Origin: Hymenobacter mellowenesis
Lineage (GTDB): Bacteria; Bacteroidota; Bacteroidia; Cytophagales; Hymenobacteraceae
Length of the DNA stretch: 64,000 bases
Assembly: GCF_030581005.1 (NCBI RefSeq)
Contig: NZ_JAUQSX010000013.1
Coordinates: 62,001 to 126,000 of the forward strand
Direction of reading: 5' to 3'
The position numbers and the translations under genes are program-made. This document shows, one piece after another, positions 15,889 through 24,069 of the stretch; the stretch's first letter is position 1; each line of letters opens with the position of its first letter. The notes beneath the pieces are model-generated. The model ran no database searches. It was not told the DNA's origin and was given only the letters and a program-made list of their open reading frames with translations.

Positions 15889-18333
15889 ATGTGGGAAAAG
15901 CTCGCCGTCTTCATCATCCGTTTCCGTCTCTCGCTGGTCGCAATACTAGCCGCCATCACCGTCTTCATGGCCTACAAGGCCAAGGACGTGGAAATGACCT
16001 ACGACTTTGCCCAAGTGGTGAGCGAGCAGGACCCGGACATGCTCTATTTCAAGCAGTTCAAGCGGACCTTTGGGGAAGACGGCAACGTGCTGGTTATCGG
16101 CCTGCAGGACAGCTCCATCTACAAGCTGGGTAACTTCAACGAGTTCCGCCAGCTCACCGATACGCTGGCTAAAGTGCAGGGCGTGAACGGCGTGCTCAGC
16201 GTGAGCAAGCTGCTCAACATCAGCAAGGACACGGCCAGCAACAGCTTCAAAGCCGCGCCCATCTTCAAAGCTCCGCCGCGCAGCCAGAAGGAATTGGATA
16301 GCCTGATGCGCGTTGTGAACAGCGTGGAGTTCTACAAAGGCCAGCTCATTAGCCCCAGCACCGGGGCCACGCTGCTGGCTCTTACGATGGACCCGAAATA
16401 CCTGAACTCCTCGAAGCGGCAGGCGGTGATGAACAACATTCTGGGCTTCGCGGCGCAGTTTGAGAAGAAAACCAGCATCAAGCTGCACTACGCCGGCCTG
16501 CCCTACGTGCGCTCCACCATGACGAGCAAGGTGGCCGGGGAGATGAAATTCTTCACCATCCTGGCCATGATTGTGACGGGCATCACGCTGCTGGTGTTCT
16601 TCCGGACGTGGTCGGCGGTGCTGTTTCCGCTCATTGTGGTGGGCGTCACCGTTATCTGGTGCATTGGCTCGATTGTGCTGCTGGGCTTCAAAATCAACCT
16701 GCTCACGGGCCTGATTCCCAGTATCATCATCGTCATCGGCATCCCGAACTGCACCTACCTGCTCTCGCGCTACCACTACGACTACCGCAAATCGGGCAAC
16801 CAGATGCTGGCCATGACGCGGGTAATCCGCAAAATAGGCCTCGTCACGCTGATGAACAACACGACTACCGCCGTGGGCTTCATCGTGTTTGCCTTCACCG
16901 ACATCGCCATTCTTTACCAGTTCGGCCTGGTCGCCACCATCAACATCTTCGCGGCTTTCATCATCAGCTTCATCCTGATTCCGGCCGCCTTCACCTACCT
17001 GCCGCCGCCCACGCCCAAGCAGTTGGAGCACCTTGATGCCGCGCCCCTCACCAAGCTGCTGGAGTTCTTCGACCACCTCGTGCTCGACCGCCGGCCCACC
17101 GTCTACATCGCCGCGCTGGTGCTGGTGGCGGGGGCCGCCATCGGCATTTCGCGCATCGAAGCCGTGTCGTACATGGTGGACGACCTGCCCAAGAAAAGCT
17201 CCGTGAACTCCGATTTGGCCTTCTTCGAAAGCCACTTCAACGGCGTAATGCCGCTGGAATTTGAAGTTGACACGCACAAGAAAAAGGGCCTTTTCAAGCT
17301 GAAGAACCTGGAGAAAATTGACCAGTTCGAGAAGTACCTGCGCACCCAGCCGGAGCTGTCGCCGCCCGTCAGCTTGGTTACTTTCCTCAAGGCCAGCACC
17401 CAGGCCTTCTACAATGGCAACCCGTCGTTTTACCGTCTGCCCGATAACTCAGAGAAGAACTTCATCCTCAGTGCGCTAGCCAACTCCGGCGGCTCGGCTG
17501 GTGGCGCGGGCATGAACAGCAAACTGCTCCGCTCTTTCATCGACAGCACCAGCCAGAAGGCCCGTATCAGCCTGAAAATCGCCGACATCGGTTCCCAGAA
17601 CCTGGATACGCTGATGAACACGAAAATCATCCCGGAGATGAATCGCATCTTCAAAGGGACGGGCATGGATATCCGCCCCACGGGCACGACCATCATCTTC
17701 ACGAAGGGCAACGAATACGTTATTCACACCCTGCGCGACAGCCTGTTCATGGCTTTCGGACTGGTGGGTTTGGTGGTGCTCATCCTCTTCCGCTCGTTCA
17801 AAACGGTGCTTTTTGCGCTCATTCCCAATGCCGTTACGCTGATTCTCACGGCCGGCATCATGGGCTATTTCAACATTGCGCTTAAGCCCAGCACGGCCCT
17901 GATTTTCGTGATTGCGCTGGGGATTGATGGGGATAACTCCATCCACTTGCTGGCCAAATTCCGCCAGGAAATGGCCCTGAACGGCGGCCGGGTACGCGAA
18001 GCCGTATCTGTGACGCTGAGTGAGGCGGGCACCAGCATGATATACACGAGCATCGTGTTGTTCGTGGGTTTCAGCATCTTCGCCTTCAGCGAATTTGGCG
18101 GCACCAAGGCCTTGGGAATGCTAATGTCGGCGTCGCTGTTGATAACCAACTTCTCCAACCTGATACTGCTGCCCTCTCTGCTCGTGACGTTTGAGCATGG
18201 CAAAGGCGACACGGATACCAACGCCCTCATTCGGCACTACGATGAGTCGTACCACGAGGAGGATGATGATGCCGACCTGAACCTGAAAGAAATGCACAAA
18301 GCCTCCGACTACGAAGGCGATTACTCGATTTAA
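15889..18333 (+). CDS. MMPL/RND superfamily transporter
   Basis: 814 residues with two repeated halves. Each half has a large extracytoplasmic loop after the first membrane helix, then a bundle of about five helices, the layout of MMPL-type RND proteins (hydrophobic substrates, proton-driven). Typical features are an N-terminal 'TYDFAQVVSEQDPDMLYFKQF' loop start, 'LIPSIIIVIGIPNCTYLLSR' in half one and 'IFVIALGIDGDNSIHLLAKF' in half two, where the Asp residues sit in the proton-relay helix. The C-terminus is acidic ('HEEDDDADLNLKE'). ATG 15889 is preferred over TTG 15868, which overlaps the promoter. Substrate unknown; lipid-like molecules are plausible. Confidence 0.9.
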   Translation: MWEKLAVFIIRFRLSLVAILAAITVFMAYKAKDVEMTYDFAQVVSEQDPDMLYFKQFKRTFGEDGNVLVIGLQDSSIYKLGNFNEFRQLTDTLAKVQGVNGVLSVSKLLNISKDTASNSFKAAPIFKAPPRSQKELDSLMRVVNSVEFYKGQLISPSTGATLLALTMDPKYLNSSKRQAVMNNILGFAAQFEKKTSIKLHYAGLPYVRSTMTSKVAGEMKFFTILAMIVTGITLLVFFRTWSAVLFPLIVVGVTVIWCIGSIVLLGFKINLLTGLIPSIIIVIGIPNCTYLLSRYHYDYRKSGNQMLAMTRVIRKIGLVTLMNNTTTAVGFIVFAFTDIAILYQFGLVATINIFAAFIISFILIPAAFTYLPPPTPKQLEHLDAAPLTKLLEFFDHLVLDRRPTVYIAALVLVAGAAIGISRIEAVSYMVDDLPKKSSVNSDLAFFESHFNGVMPLEFEVDTHKKKGLFKLKNLEKIDQFEKYLRTQPELSPPVSLVTFLKASTQAFYNGNPSFYRLPDNSEKNFILSALANSGGSAGGAGMNSKLLRSFIDSTSQKARISLKIADIGSQNLDTLMNTKIIPEMNRIFKGTGMDIRPTGTTIIFTKGNEYVIHTLRDSLFMAFGLVGLVVLILFRSFKTVLFALIPNAVTLILTAGIMGYFNIALKPSTALIFVIALGIDGDNSIHLLAKFRQEMALNGGRVREAVSVTLSEAGTSMIYTSIVLFVGFSIFAFSEFGGTKALGMLMSASLLITNFSNLILLPSLLVTFEHGKGDTDTNALIRHYDESYHEEDDDADLNLKEMHKASDYEGDYSI

Positions 18334-18368
18334 CTGAACCAGCGGACTCCTAAAGAACGTCAAACAAG

Positions 18369-18475
18369 GAACGTCATGCTGAGCGCAGCCGAATAATCTC
18401 TACCGCGCAACTACTCCCGATGATTGGGTTTACTGTTGCGGTAGAGATGCTTCGGCTGCGCTCAGCATGACGTTC
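18369..18475. repeat. Inverted repeat, family B, copy 3
   Basis: Arms 18369-18411 and 18435-18475. The outer GAACGTCATG end is shared with the other B copies; the inner part is CTGAGCGCAGCCGAA...CTCTACCGC. It separates the MMPL gene from ileS and ends 25 bases before the ileS ATG. Confidence 0.85.
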
Positions 18476-18500
18476 TAAAGAATTGAAAATAACCCAATTC

Positions 18501-21500
18501 ATGAAATACCCCGAATACAAGCAGCCGCTCAACTACGGCCAGCTCGGCGAGGACATCCTCGCCTGGTGGAAGGAGCACGGCATCTTTGAAAAGAGCGTGA
18601 GCAGCCGCGAAGGCCAGCCTACGTTCGTGTTTTACGAAGGCCCGCCTTCCGCCAACGGCGCGCCCGGCATTCACCACGTCATGGCCCGCACGGTGAAGGA
18701 CATTTTCGGCCGCTACCAGACGCTGCTGGGCAAGCAAGTGCCCCGCAAAGGCGGCTGGGACACCCACGGCCTACCCATCGAGCTGCAGGTGGAGAAGGAG
18801 CTGGGCATCACGAAGGAGGACATCGGCAAGAAAATCAGCGTGGAGGACTACAACCAGCGCTGCAAGGAAACCGTCATGCGCTTCAAGGCGCAGTGGGACG
18901 ACCTGACCGAGAAAATGGGCTACTGGGTCGACCTCAACGACCCCTACGTGACCTTCGAGCCGGAATACATCGAAAGCTGCTGGGCGCTGCTCAAGAATCT
19001 CTACGACAAAGGCTTGCTCTACAAGGGCTACACCATCCAACCGTATTCGCCAGCCGCTGGCACTGGCCTTTCGTCGCACGAGCTGAATCAGCCCGGCACC
19101 TACAAGGACGTGAAGGACACGACCGTGGTGGCGCAGTTCAAGGTGAAGCATACAGAGGTTTCGGAGAAGCTTTTCGCCGCTGCCGGACCTGATGCCAACG
19201 TGTACATTCTGGCTTGGACAACCACGCCCTGGACTCTGCCCGCCAACACCGGTTTGGCGGTGGGCAAGAATATCCCGTACCAGCTCATCCGCACCTTCAA
19301 CCCCTACACTTACGAGCCCATCCACGTGGTGCTGGCGAAGGCGTTGATGAGCCGTTATTTCAACGAAAAAGGGGCTGCGGCGCCGCTGGAAGGCTATGCC
19401 GAAGGCGACCACAAGGTGCTGCCTTGGCGCGTGGAAGGCGAGTTTACGGGCGCTGATTTGGTGGATATCAAGTACGAGCGCCTGTTCGATTTTACGCCCT
19501 TCGAAGGCGAGGAGCGGGCTTTCCGCGTCATCAACGGCGACTTCGTGACCACGGAGGACGGCACGGGCATCGTGCACATCTCGCCCACGTTTGGCGCCGA
19601 TGACTTCCGGGCCGCGCAACTGGCCGACATCCCGGCGCTGATGGTGCCGGATGCCGACGGCACGCTCGGCCCCATCGTGGACCGGACGGGCCGCTACGTG
19701 CCCCAAATGGGCGAGTTTGCGGGCCGCTGGGTGAAGAACTACGACGGCCACGACGAAACCGGTGCCGACTATAAAACGCTGGACGAGAGCATCGTCATCA
19801 AGATGAAGGGCGACGGTACGGCCTTCAAAGTGGAGAAGTACGAGCACACCTATCCGCACTGCTGGCGCACCGACAAACCGGTGCTCTACTACCCGCTCGA
19901 TTCCTGGTTCATCAAAACCACGGCGGTGAAGGACCGGCTCATCGAGCTCAACAAAACCATCAACTGGAAGCCCGAAAGCACCGGCACCGGCCGCTTCGGC
20001 AACTGGCTGGAGAACCTGGTAGACTGGAACTTAAGCCGCTCGCGCTACTGGGGCACGCCGCTGCCCATCTGGCGCACCCAGGACCGGACGGAGGAAATCT
20101 GCATCGGCAGCATCGCCGAGCTGAAGGCGGAGATTGACAAGGCCGTGGCGGCCGAAGTCATGACCCACAACCCCTACGCCAACGGCGAAAAAGTGGACCT
20201 GCACCGGCCCTACGTGGACGATATTTTCCTCGTCAGCCCCACCGGCCAGCCCATGTACCGCGAGGCCGACCTCATCGACGTGTGGTTCGACAGCGGTGCC
20301 ATGCCGTACGCGCAGTGGCACTATCCGATTGAAAACGAGGGCCAATTCCAGAAGAATTTCCCCGCCGATTTCATTGCCGAAGGCGTGGACCAGACGCGCG
20401 GCTGGTTCTTCACGCTGCACGCGCTGGCCGTGATGTTGGAAGACTCCGTGGCCTTCAAAAACGTGATTGCCAACGGCCTAGTGCTCGCCAAAGACGGCCA
20501 GAAGATGAGCAAGCGCCTCGGCAACGCCGTCGACCCGTTTGCCACCATCAAGCAGTTCGGCCCCGATGCCACCCGCTGGTACCTCATCGCCAACGCGCCA
20601 CCGTGGGACAACCTCAAGTTCGACCCCGCCGGCGTGACCGAAGTGCAGCGCCGTTTCTTCGGCACGCTCTTCAATACGTACTCGTTCTATGCGCTTTACG
20701 CGAACCTGGACGAGTTTCAGACCAGCGAATTTGACCGCGTGCCGCACGCCGAATTGAGCGAGCTGGACCGTTGGGTGCTGAGCAAACTGCAGTCGCTGAT
20801 TGTGGAAGCGCGCGGGCACCTGGACAACTACGACCCCACGAAGGCCGCCCGTGCCATCCAGGATTTCGTGACCGACCAGCTCTCGAACTGGTACGTGCGC
20901 CTCTCGCGCCGCCGTTTCTGGAAAGGCGAACTCACTCAGGATAAGCGCGCTGCCTTCGAAACCTTGCAGGAATGCCTGGTGGTGGTGGCACAGCTGATGT
21001 CGCCCATCGCGCCCTTCTTCGGCGAGTGGCTGTATAAGAACATGACCGATGGCATGCGCGCCGAGGCCGTGGCCAAAAACACGCCCCTGGCCCCGGAATC
21101 GGTGCATCTGACGCTGCTGGTGGAGGCCGACACGGCCCGCATCGACCCGAAGCTGGAGGAGCGCATGGAGCTGGCCCAGCGCATCAGCTCGCTGGCCCAC
21201 TCGCTGCGCAAAAAGTCGGTGCTGAAGGTGCGCCAACCCCTGCAACGCATCCTGGTGCCGGTGCTGAACGACACGACCAAGGAGCAAGTCGGCCTCGTGG
21301 AGGACCTGATTTGCGCCGAAATCAACGTGAAGCACATCGAATTCCTCGACGACGAGAGCGAAAGCGGCGTGCTGGTGAAGTCGGTGAAGCCCAATTTCAA
21401 GCGCCTCGGCCAGCAATACGGCCCGCGCCTGAAGGCCGTAGGTGCCCGCATTCAGCAGATGACGGCGGCCGAAATCTCGAAGCTGGAGAAGGAGGGAAGC

Positions 21501-21905
21501 CTCACGGTGGAAGTCGATGGCCAGCCCATCACCCTGGCCCCCGACGATGTGGAAATCCGTACCGACGACCTACCCGGCTGGCTCGTGGCCACCGACGGCC
21601 CCCTCACCGTGGCCCTCGACGTGACCCTGACCGACGAGCTGCGCCAGGAAGGCCTCGCCCGCGAGCTGGTGAACCGCCTCCAGAACCTGCGCAAAGACTC
21701 GGGCCTGGAAGTGCAGGACAAAATCCGCGTCACGTTGGCAGATGCACAGCCCGAGCTCACTGCCGCCGTGGCCGCGTTCGGCGACTACATCCGCACCGAA
21801 ACGCAGGCCCTCGCGCTCACCTTCGCGGCCGATGTGAACGGCGGCTCGGTGCTCGAATTTGATGACTACTCCGTGCCGGTCCGATTGGAGGTCGCAACTG
21901 CCTGA
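18501..21905 (+). CDS. ileS: Isoleucine--tRNA ligase
   Basis: 1134 residues. A class I synthetase: the HIGH-type motif is GIHH (residues 56-59, in 'PPSANGAPGIHHVMARTVKD'). The KMSKS-type motif is KMSKR near residue 668. A large editing domain lies between ('WTTTPWTLPANTGLAV'). A tRNA-binding C-terminal region follows 'SELDRWVLSKLQSLI'. It charges tRNA-Ile in the cytoplasm. No obvious Cys-rich zinc site at the end, in line with the IleRS2-like group. ATG 18501 is preferred over TTG 18483, which starts at the edge of repeat B. In Bacteroidota ileS is often followed by lspA, as here. Confidence 0.96.
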   Translation: MKYPEYKQPLNYGQLGEDILAWWKEHGIFEKSVSSREGQPTFVFYEGPPSANGAPGIHHVMARTVKDIFGRYQTLLGKQVPRKGGWDTHGLPIELQVEKELGITKEDIGKKISVEDYNQRCKETVMRFKAQWDDLTEKMGYWVDLNDPYVTFEPEYIESCWALLKNLYDKGLLYKGYTIQPYSPAAGTGLSSHELNQPGTYKDVKDTTVVAQFKVKHTEVSEKLFAAAGPDANVYILAWTTTPWTLPANTGLAVGKNIPYQLIRTFNPYTYEPIHVVLAKALMSRYFNEKGAAAPLEGYAEGDHKVLPWRVEGEFTGADLVDIKYERLFDFTPFEGEERAFRVINGDFVTTEDGTGIVHISPTFGADDFRAAQLADIPALMVPDADGTLGPIVDRTGRYVPQMGEFAGRWVKNYDGHDETGADYKTLDESIVIKMKGDGTAFKVEKYEHTYPHCWRTDKPVLYYPLDSWFIKTTAVKDRLIELNKTINWKPESTGTGRFGNWLENLVDWNLSRSRYWGTPLPIWRTQDRTEEICIGSIAELKAEIDKAVAAEVMTHNPYANGEKVDLHRPYVDDIFLVSPTGQPMYREADLIDVWFDSGAMPYAQWHYPIENEGQFQKNFPADFIAEGVDQTRGWFFTLHALAVMLEDSVAFKNVIANGLVLAKDGQKMSKRLGNAVDPFATIKQFGPDATRWYLIANAPPWDNLKFDPAGVTEVQRRFFGTLFNTYSFYALYANLDEFQTSEFDRVPHAELSELDRWVLSKLQSLIVEARGHLDNYDPTKAARAIQDFVTDQLSNWYVRLSRRRFWKGELTQDKRAAFETLQECLVVVAQLMSPIAPFFGEWLYKNMTDGMRAEAVAKNTPLAPESVHLTLLVEADTARIDPKLEERMELAQRISSLAHSLRKKSVLKVRQPLQRILVPVLNDTTKEQVGLVEDLICAEINVKHIEFLDDESESGVLVKSVKPNFKRLGQQYGPRLKAVGARIQQMTAAEISKLEKEGSLTVEVDGQPITLAPDDVEIRTDDLPGWLVATDGPLTVALDVTLTDELRQEGLARELVNRLQNLRKDSGLEVQDKIRVTLADAQPELTAAVAAFGDYIRTETQALALTFAADVNGGSVLEFDDYSVPVRLEVATA

Positions 21906-21913
21906 TGCTGAAC

Positions 21914-21945
21914 GACTCGCCGGGAATAAAAAACCCCGGCGAGTC
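21914..21945 (+). terminator. Possible terminator after ileS
   Basis: GACTCGCCGGG (21914-21924) pairs with CCCGGCGAGTC (21935-21945), an 11-base perfect stem with an A-rich loop, 8 bases after the ileS stop. No T-run follows, so it may be weak or act as a processing/attenuation hairpin ahead of lspA. Confidence 0.5.
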
Positions 21946-22072
21946 CTCGGTCGCACAAACAGTCAATAAGCTCGTCTTTGGTCGCACAAAACCTCAGACA
22001 ATCAGTTGTAAAAGGTACAAAAGGACGGTAATAAAACAGGCCGTCGCTCCCGCCACTTTTGGCCCCGTCTGC

Positions 22073-22744
22073 ATGCATCCAACGCTCACCACTCGCCAGC
22101 AAAACGCGGCTAAATTCTTCCTGCTGGCGCTGTTCGTCATTGCCCTCGACCAGCTCTCAAAGTGGGCCGTGCACACCTACATGCAGCCCGGCATGGCGGG
22201 CGAAATCCCGCTCATCGGCCACTGGGCCAAGCTGCACTACACGCTGAACCCCGGCATGGCCTTCGGGGCCGAGCTGCCCGCGCCGTATGGTAAGCTGGTG
22301 CTCAGCGGGTTCCGCTTGATGGCCGTGTTTGGTCTGAGCTACTACATCATCCGCCTCTGCAAGCAGCGCGCCGCTGGCGGCTACATCGCCTGCATGGCCC
22401 TCATCCTCGGCGGCGCCGTGGGCAACCTGATTGACTCGGTTTTCTACGGCATCATCTACGACAACGCGCCGTTTGGCTCGCCCACGCGCTGGTTCTACGG
22501 TCAGGTCATCGACATGCTCTACGTGGACATCTACGAAGGCTTCCTGCCCCAAAACTGGCCGCTGATAGGAGGGAAGTACGTCTCGCTCTGGCCCATCTTC
22601 AACATCGCCGATTCCTCCATTTTCATCGGCGTAGCGCTGATTCTGCTAAATCAGAGCCGTTTTTTCAAGCAGGAAGAGCCTGTGTCCGTGACTGAGAAAC
22701 AGAGCGAGCCGCTGGTAGCTCCAGATTCGGAGAATCTGGGGTAG
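22073..22744 (+). CDS. lspA: Signal peptidase II (lipoprotein signal peptidase), copy 1
   Basis: 223 residues with four hydrophobic segments. It cleaves the signal peptide of prolipoproteins in the inner membrane. Both catalytic aspartates are present: Asp121 in NLID and Asp180 in FNIAD. The usual N-terminal 'ALDQLSK' is at 24-30. Bacteroidota LspA proteins carry extra loop segments ('GSPTRWFYGQVIDML', 'LPQNWPLIGGK'), seen here. ATG 22073 aligns exactly with the start of copy 2; the frame open to 21905 lies across the ileS hairpin. A CACTTTTG element at 22054-22061 is a one-base-off -7 box. Confidence 0.95.
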   Translation: MHPTLTTRQQNAAKFFLLALFVIALDQLSKWAVHTYMQPGMAGEIPLIGHWAKLHYTLNPGMAFGAELPAPYGKLVLSGFRLMAVFGLSYYIIRLCKQRAAGGYIACMALILGGAVGNLIDSVFYGIIYDNAPFGSPTRWFYGQVIDMLYVDIYEGFLPQNWPLIGGKYVSLWPIFNIADSSIFIGVALILLNQSRFFKQEEPVSVTEKQSEPLVAPDSENLG

Positions 22745-22750
22745 CGAACT

Positions 22751-22834
22751 GTAGCGTGGACTCTGCGAGTCCGCGCCCGTACGGGTGTCGTTCGGGAATT
22801 GTCGGGATGCGCGGACTCGCAGAGTCCACGCTAC
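22751..22834. repeat. Inverted repeat, family C, copy 1
   Basis: Arms 22751-22776 (GTAGCGTGGACTCTGCGAGT, then CCGCGC) and 22809-22834 are a perfect 26-base inverted pair. It sits between the two lspA genes. A second copy and a lone right arm are at 26138-26353. Confidence 0.9.
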
Positions 22835-22894
22835 AACTTGCGGCATGCCGTTCTTTGTCCTTTCGTTCTGCTAAAGGACAACTTCCCCACTAAA

Positions 22895-23563
22895 ATGCAC
22901 CCAACGCTCACCACCCGCCAGCATTCTGCGGCTAAATTCTTCCTGCTGGCCCTGTTCATCATCGCGCTAGACCAACTCTCGAAGTATTTGGTGCACACCT
23001 ACATGCAGCTCGGTTCGGCCGGCGAAATCCCGATTTTCGGCCAGTGGGCCAAGCTCACCTACACGCTGAACCCCGGTATGGCTTTCGGCGCCGAGTTGCC
23101 TGCGCCCTACGGCAAGCTGGTGCTCACTGGCTTCCGCATGCTGGCCGTGGGCGGGCTGATTTACTACATTATTCGCCTCTGCCGCCAGCGCGTGGCGGCC
23201 GGCTACATCGCCTGCATGGCCCTCATCCTCGGCGGCGCCGTCGGCAACCTGATTGACTCGATTTTCTACGGAATTATCTACAATAATGCCCCTGTAGGCT
23301 CGCCCACACGCTGGTTCTACGGCCAGGTAATCGACATGATTTTCGTGCCGCTGTACGTGGGTTATTTCCCCAAATCCTGGCCCCTCATCGGCGGCTCGTA
23401 TAGCAACGGCTTCCCCATCTTCAACATCGCCGATTCGTCCATCTTCATCGGCGTCGCCTTTATTCTGCTCAACCAGAACCGCTTTTTCAACGAATCGCAG
23501 CCCGCTGCCGCTCCCAACGAGCCCCAGCCCCTAGTCGCCGCCGATGCTGAGAAGCTGGCGTAG
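22895..23563 (+). CDS. lspA: Signal peptidase II (lipoprotein signal peptidase), copy 2
   Basis: 222 residues. It aligns without gaps to the neighbouring copy 1; I count 160 identities in the first 200 residues. Both catalytic aspartates are kept (Asp121 in NLID, Asp180 in FNIAD), so both copies look functional. Differences gather in the loop at 151-175, next to the active site ('VPLYVGYFPKSWPLIGGSYS' here). The two genes are separated by repeat C, so the second is probably transcribed separately. ATG 22895 begins the same MHPTLTTRQ peptide as copy 1. Confidence 0.95.
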   Translation: MHPTLTTRQHSAAKFFLLALFIIALDQLSKYLVHTYMQLGSAGEIPIFGQWAKLTYTLNPGMAFGAELPAPYGKLVLTGFRMLAVGGLIYYIIRLCRQRVAAGYIACMALILGGAVGNLIDSIFYGIIYNNAPVGSPTRWFYGQVIDMIFVPLYVGYFPKSWPLIGGSYSNGFPIFNIADSSIFIGVAFILLNQNRFFNESQPAAAPNEPQPLVAADAEKLA

Positions 23564-23626
23564 TAGGGGAGAGGCAGCGTGGATAGAACGTCTTACCGAA
23601 TGCGGTGAAGCATTTTACTGTTTCGG

Positions 23627-23923
23627 TTAGACCATCCTACACATCCAAAAAACGACTACGGTAAGTAACAGGAATCCGATGCCGTAACGGATAGCTTGGC
23701 TGTAATGGCCTGTGGCTAGTTTCCATAGAAACAGAACCAAATTGGCACCCATACCCAAGAGGGCTACTACGAACGAACCTATCAGTGGATTCAAGGCGGC
23801 TGAGCTGCCGTAATTCATGGCCACTACCAAAGCACATACCAATAAAATACTCCAAATAATGGCGTTTAAGTGCTTCGCGTTATTGTTTGAGTTAGGAGAA
23901 GGGGATGCAGGCGTGGGGCGCAT
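23627..23923 (-). CDS. Small hypothetical membrane protein
   Basis: 98 residues from ATG 23923. A short Pro/Ser/Asn-rich head is followed by three hydrophobic stretches (about 20-36, 41-60 and 72-91) and a short 'MCRMV' tail. Base composition is less GC-rich than neighbouring genes. The frame extends further upstream to 24019 without improving the protein. No family recognised. The hydrophobic pattern and absence of any competing frame support it moderately. Confidence 0.5.
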   Translation of the reverse strand: MRPTPASPSPNSNNNAKHLNAIIWSILLVCALVVAMNYGSSAALNPLIGSFVVALLGMGANLVLFLWKLATGHYSQAIRYGIGFLLLTVVVFWMCRMV

Positions 23924-24069
23924 GGAGGACAAGAAAAGAGGCTTTCCATTGGGTAAGATACGTCGTTGGCTACTACCAATCTTAAAATGCTCAAATACCT
24001 CCTCTGTATCTAAAATCATACTTTGCTACGTTCAACATTACGTTCTTGCGTATCTAAAGCCCTCCCTCC

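Noticed and set aside
23585..23640. Possible relic of a family B repeat (AGAACGTC with imperfect partner)
   Set aside because: Only the first 8 bases match the family terminus and the arms do not pair; too weak to list.
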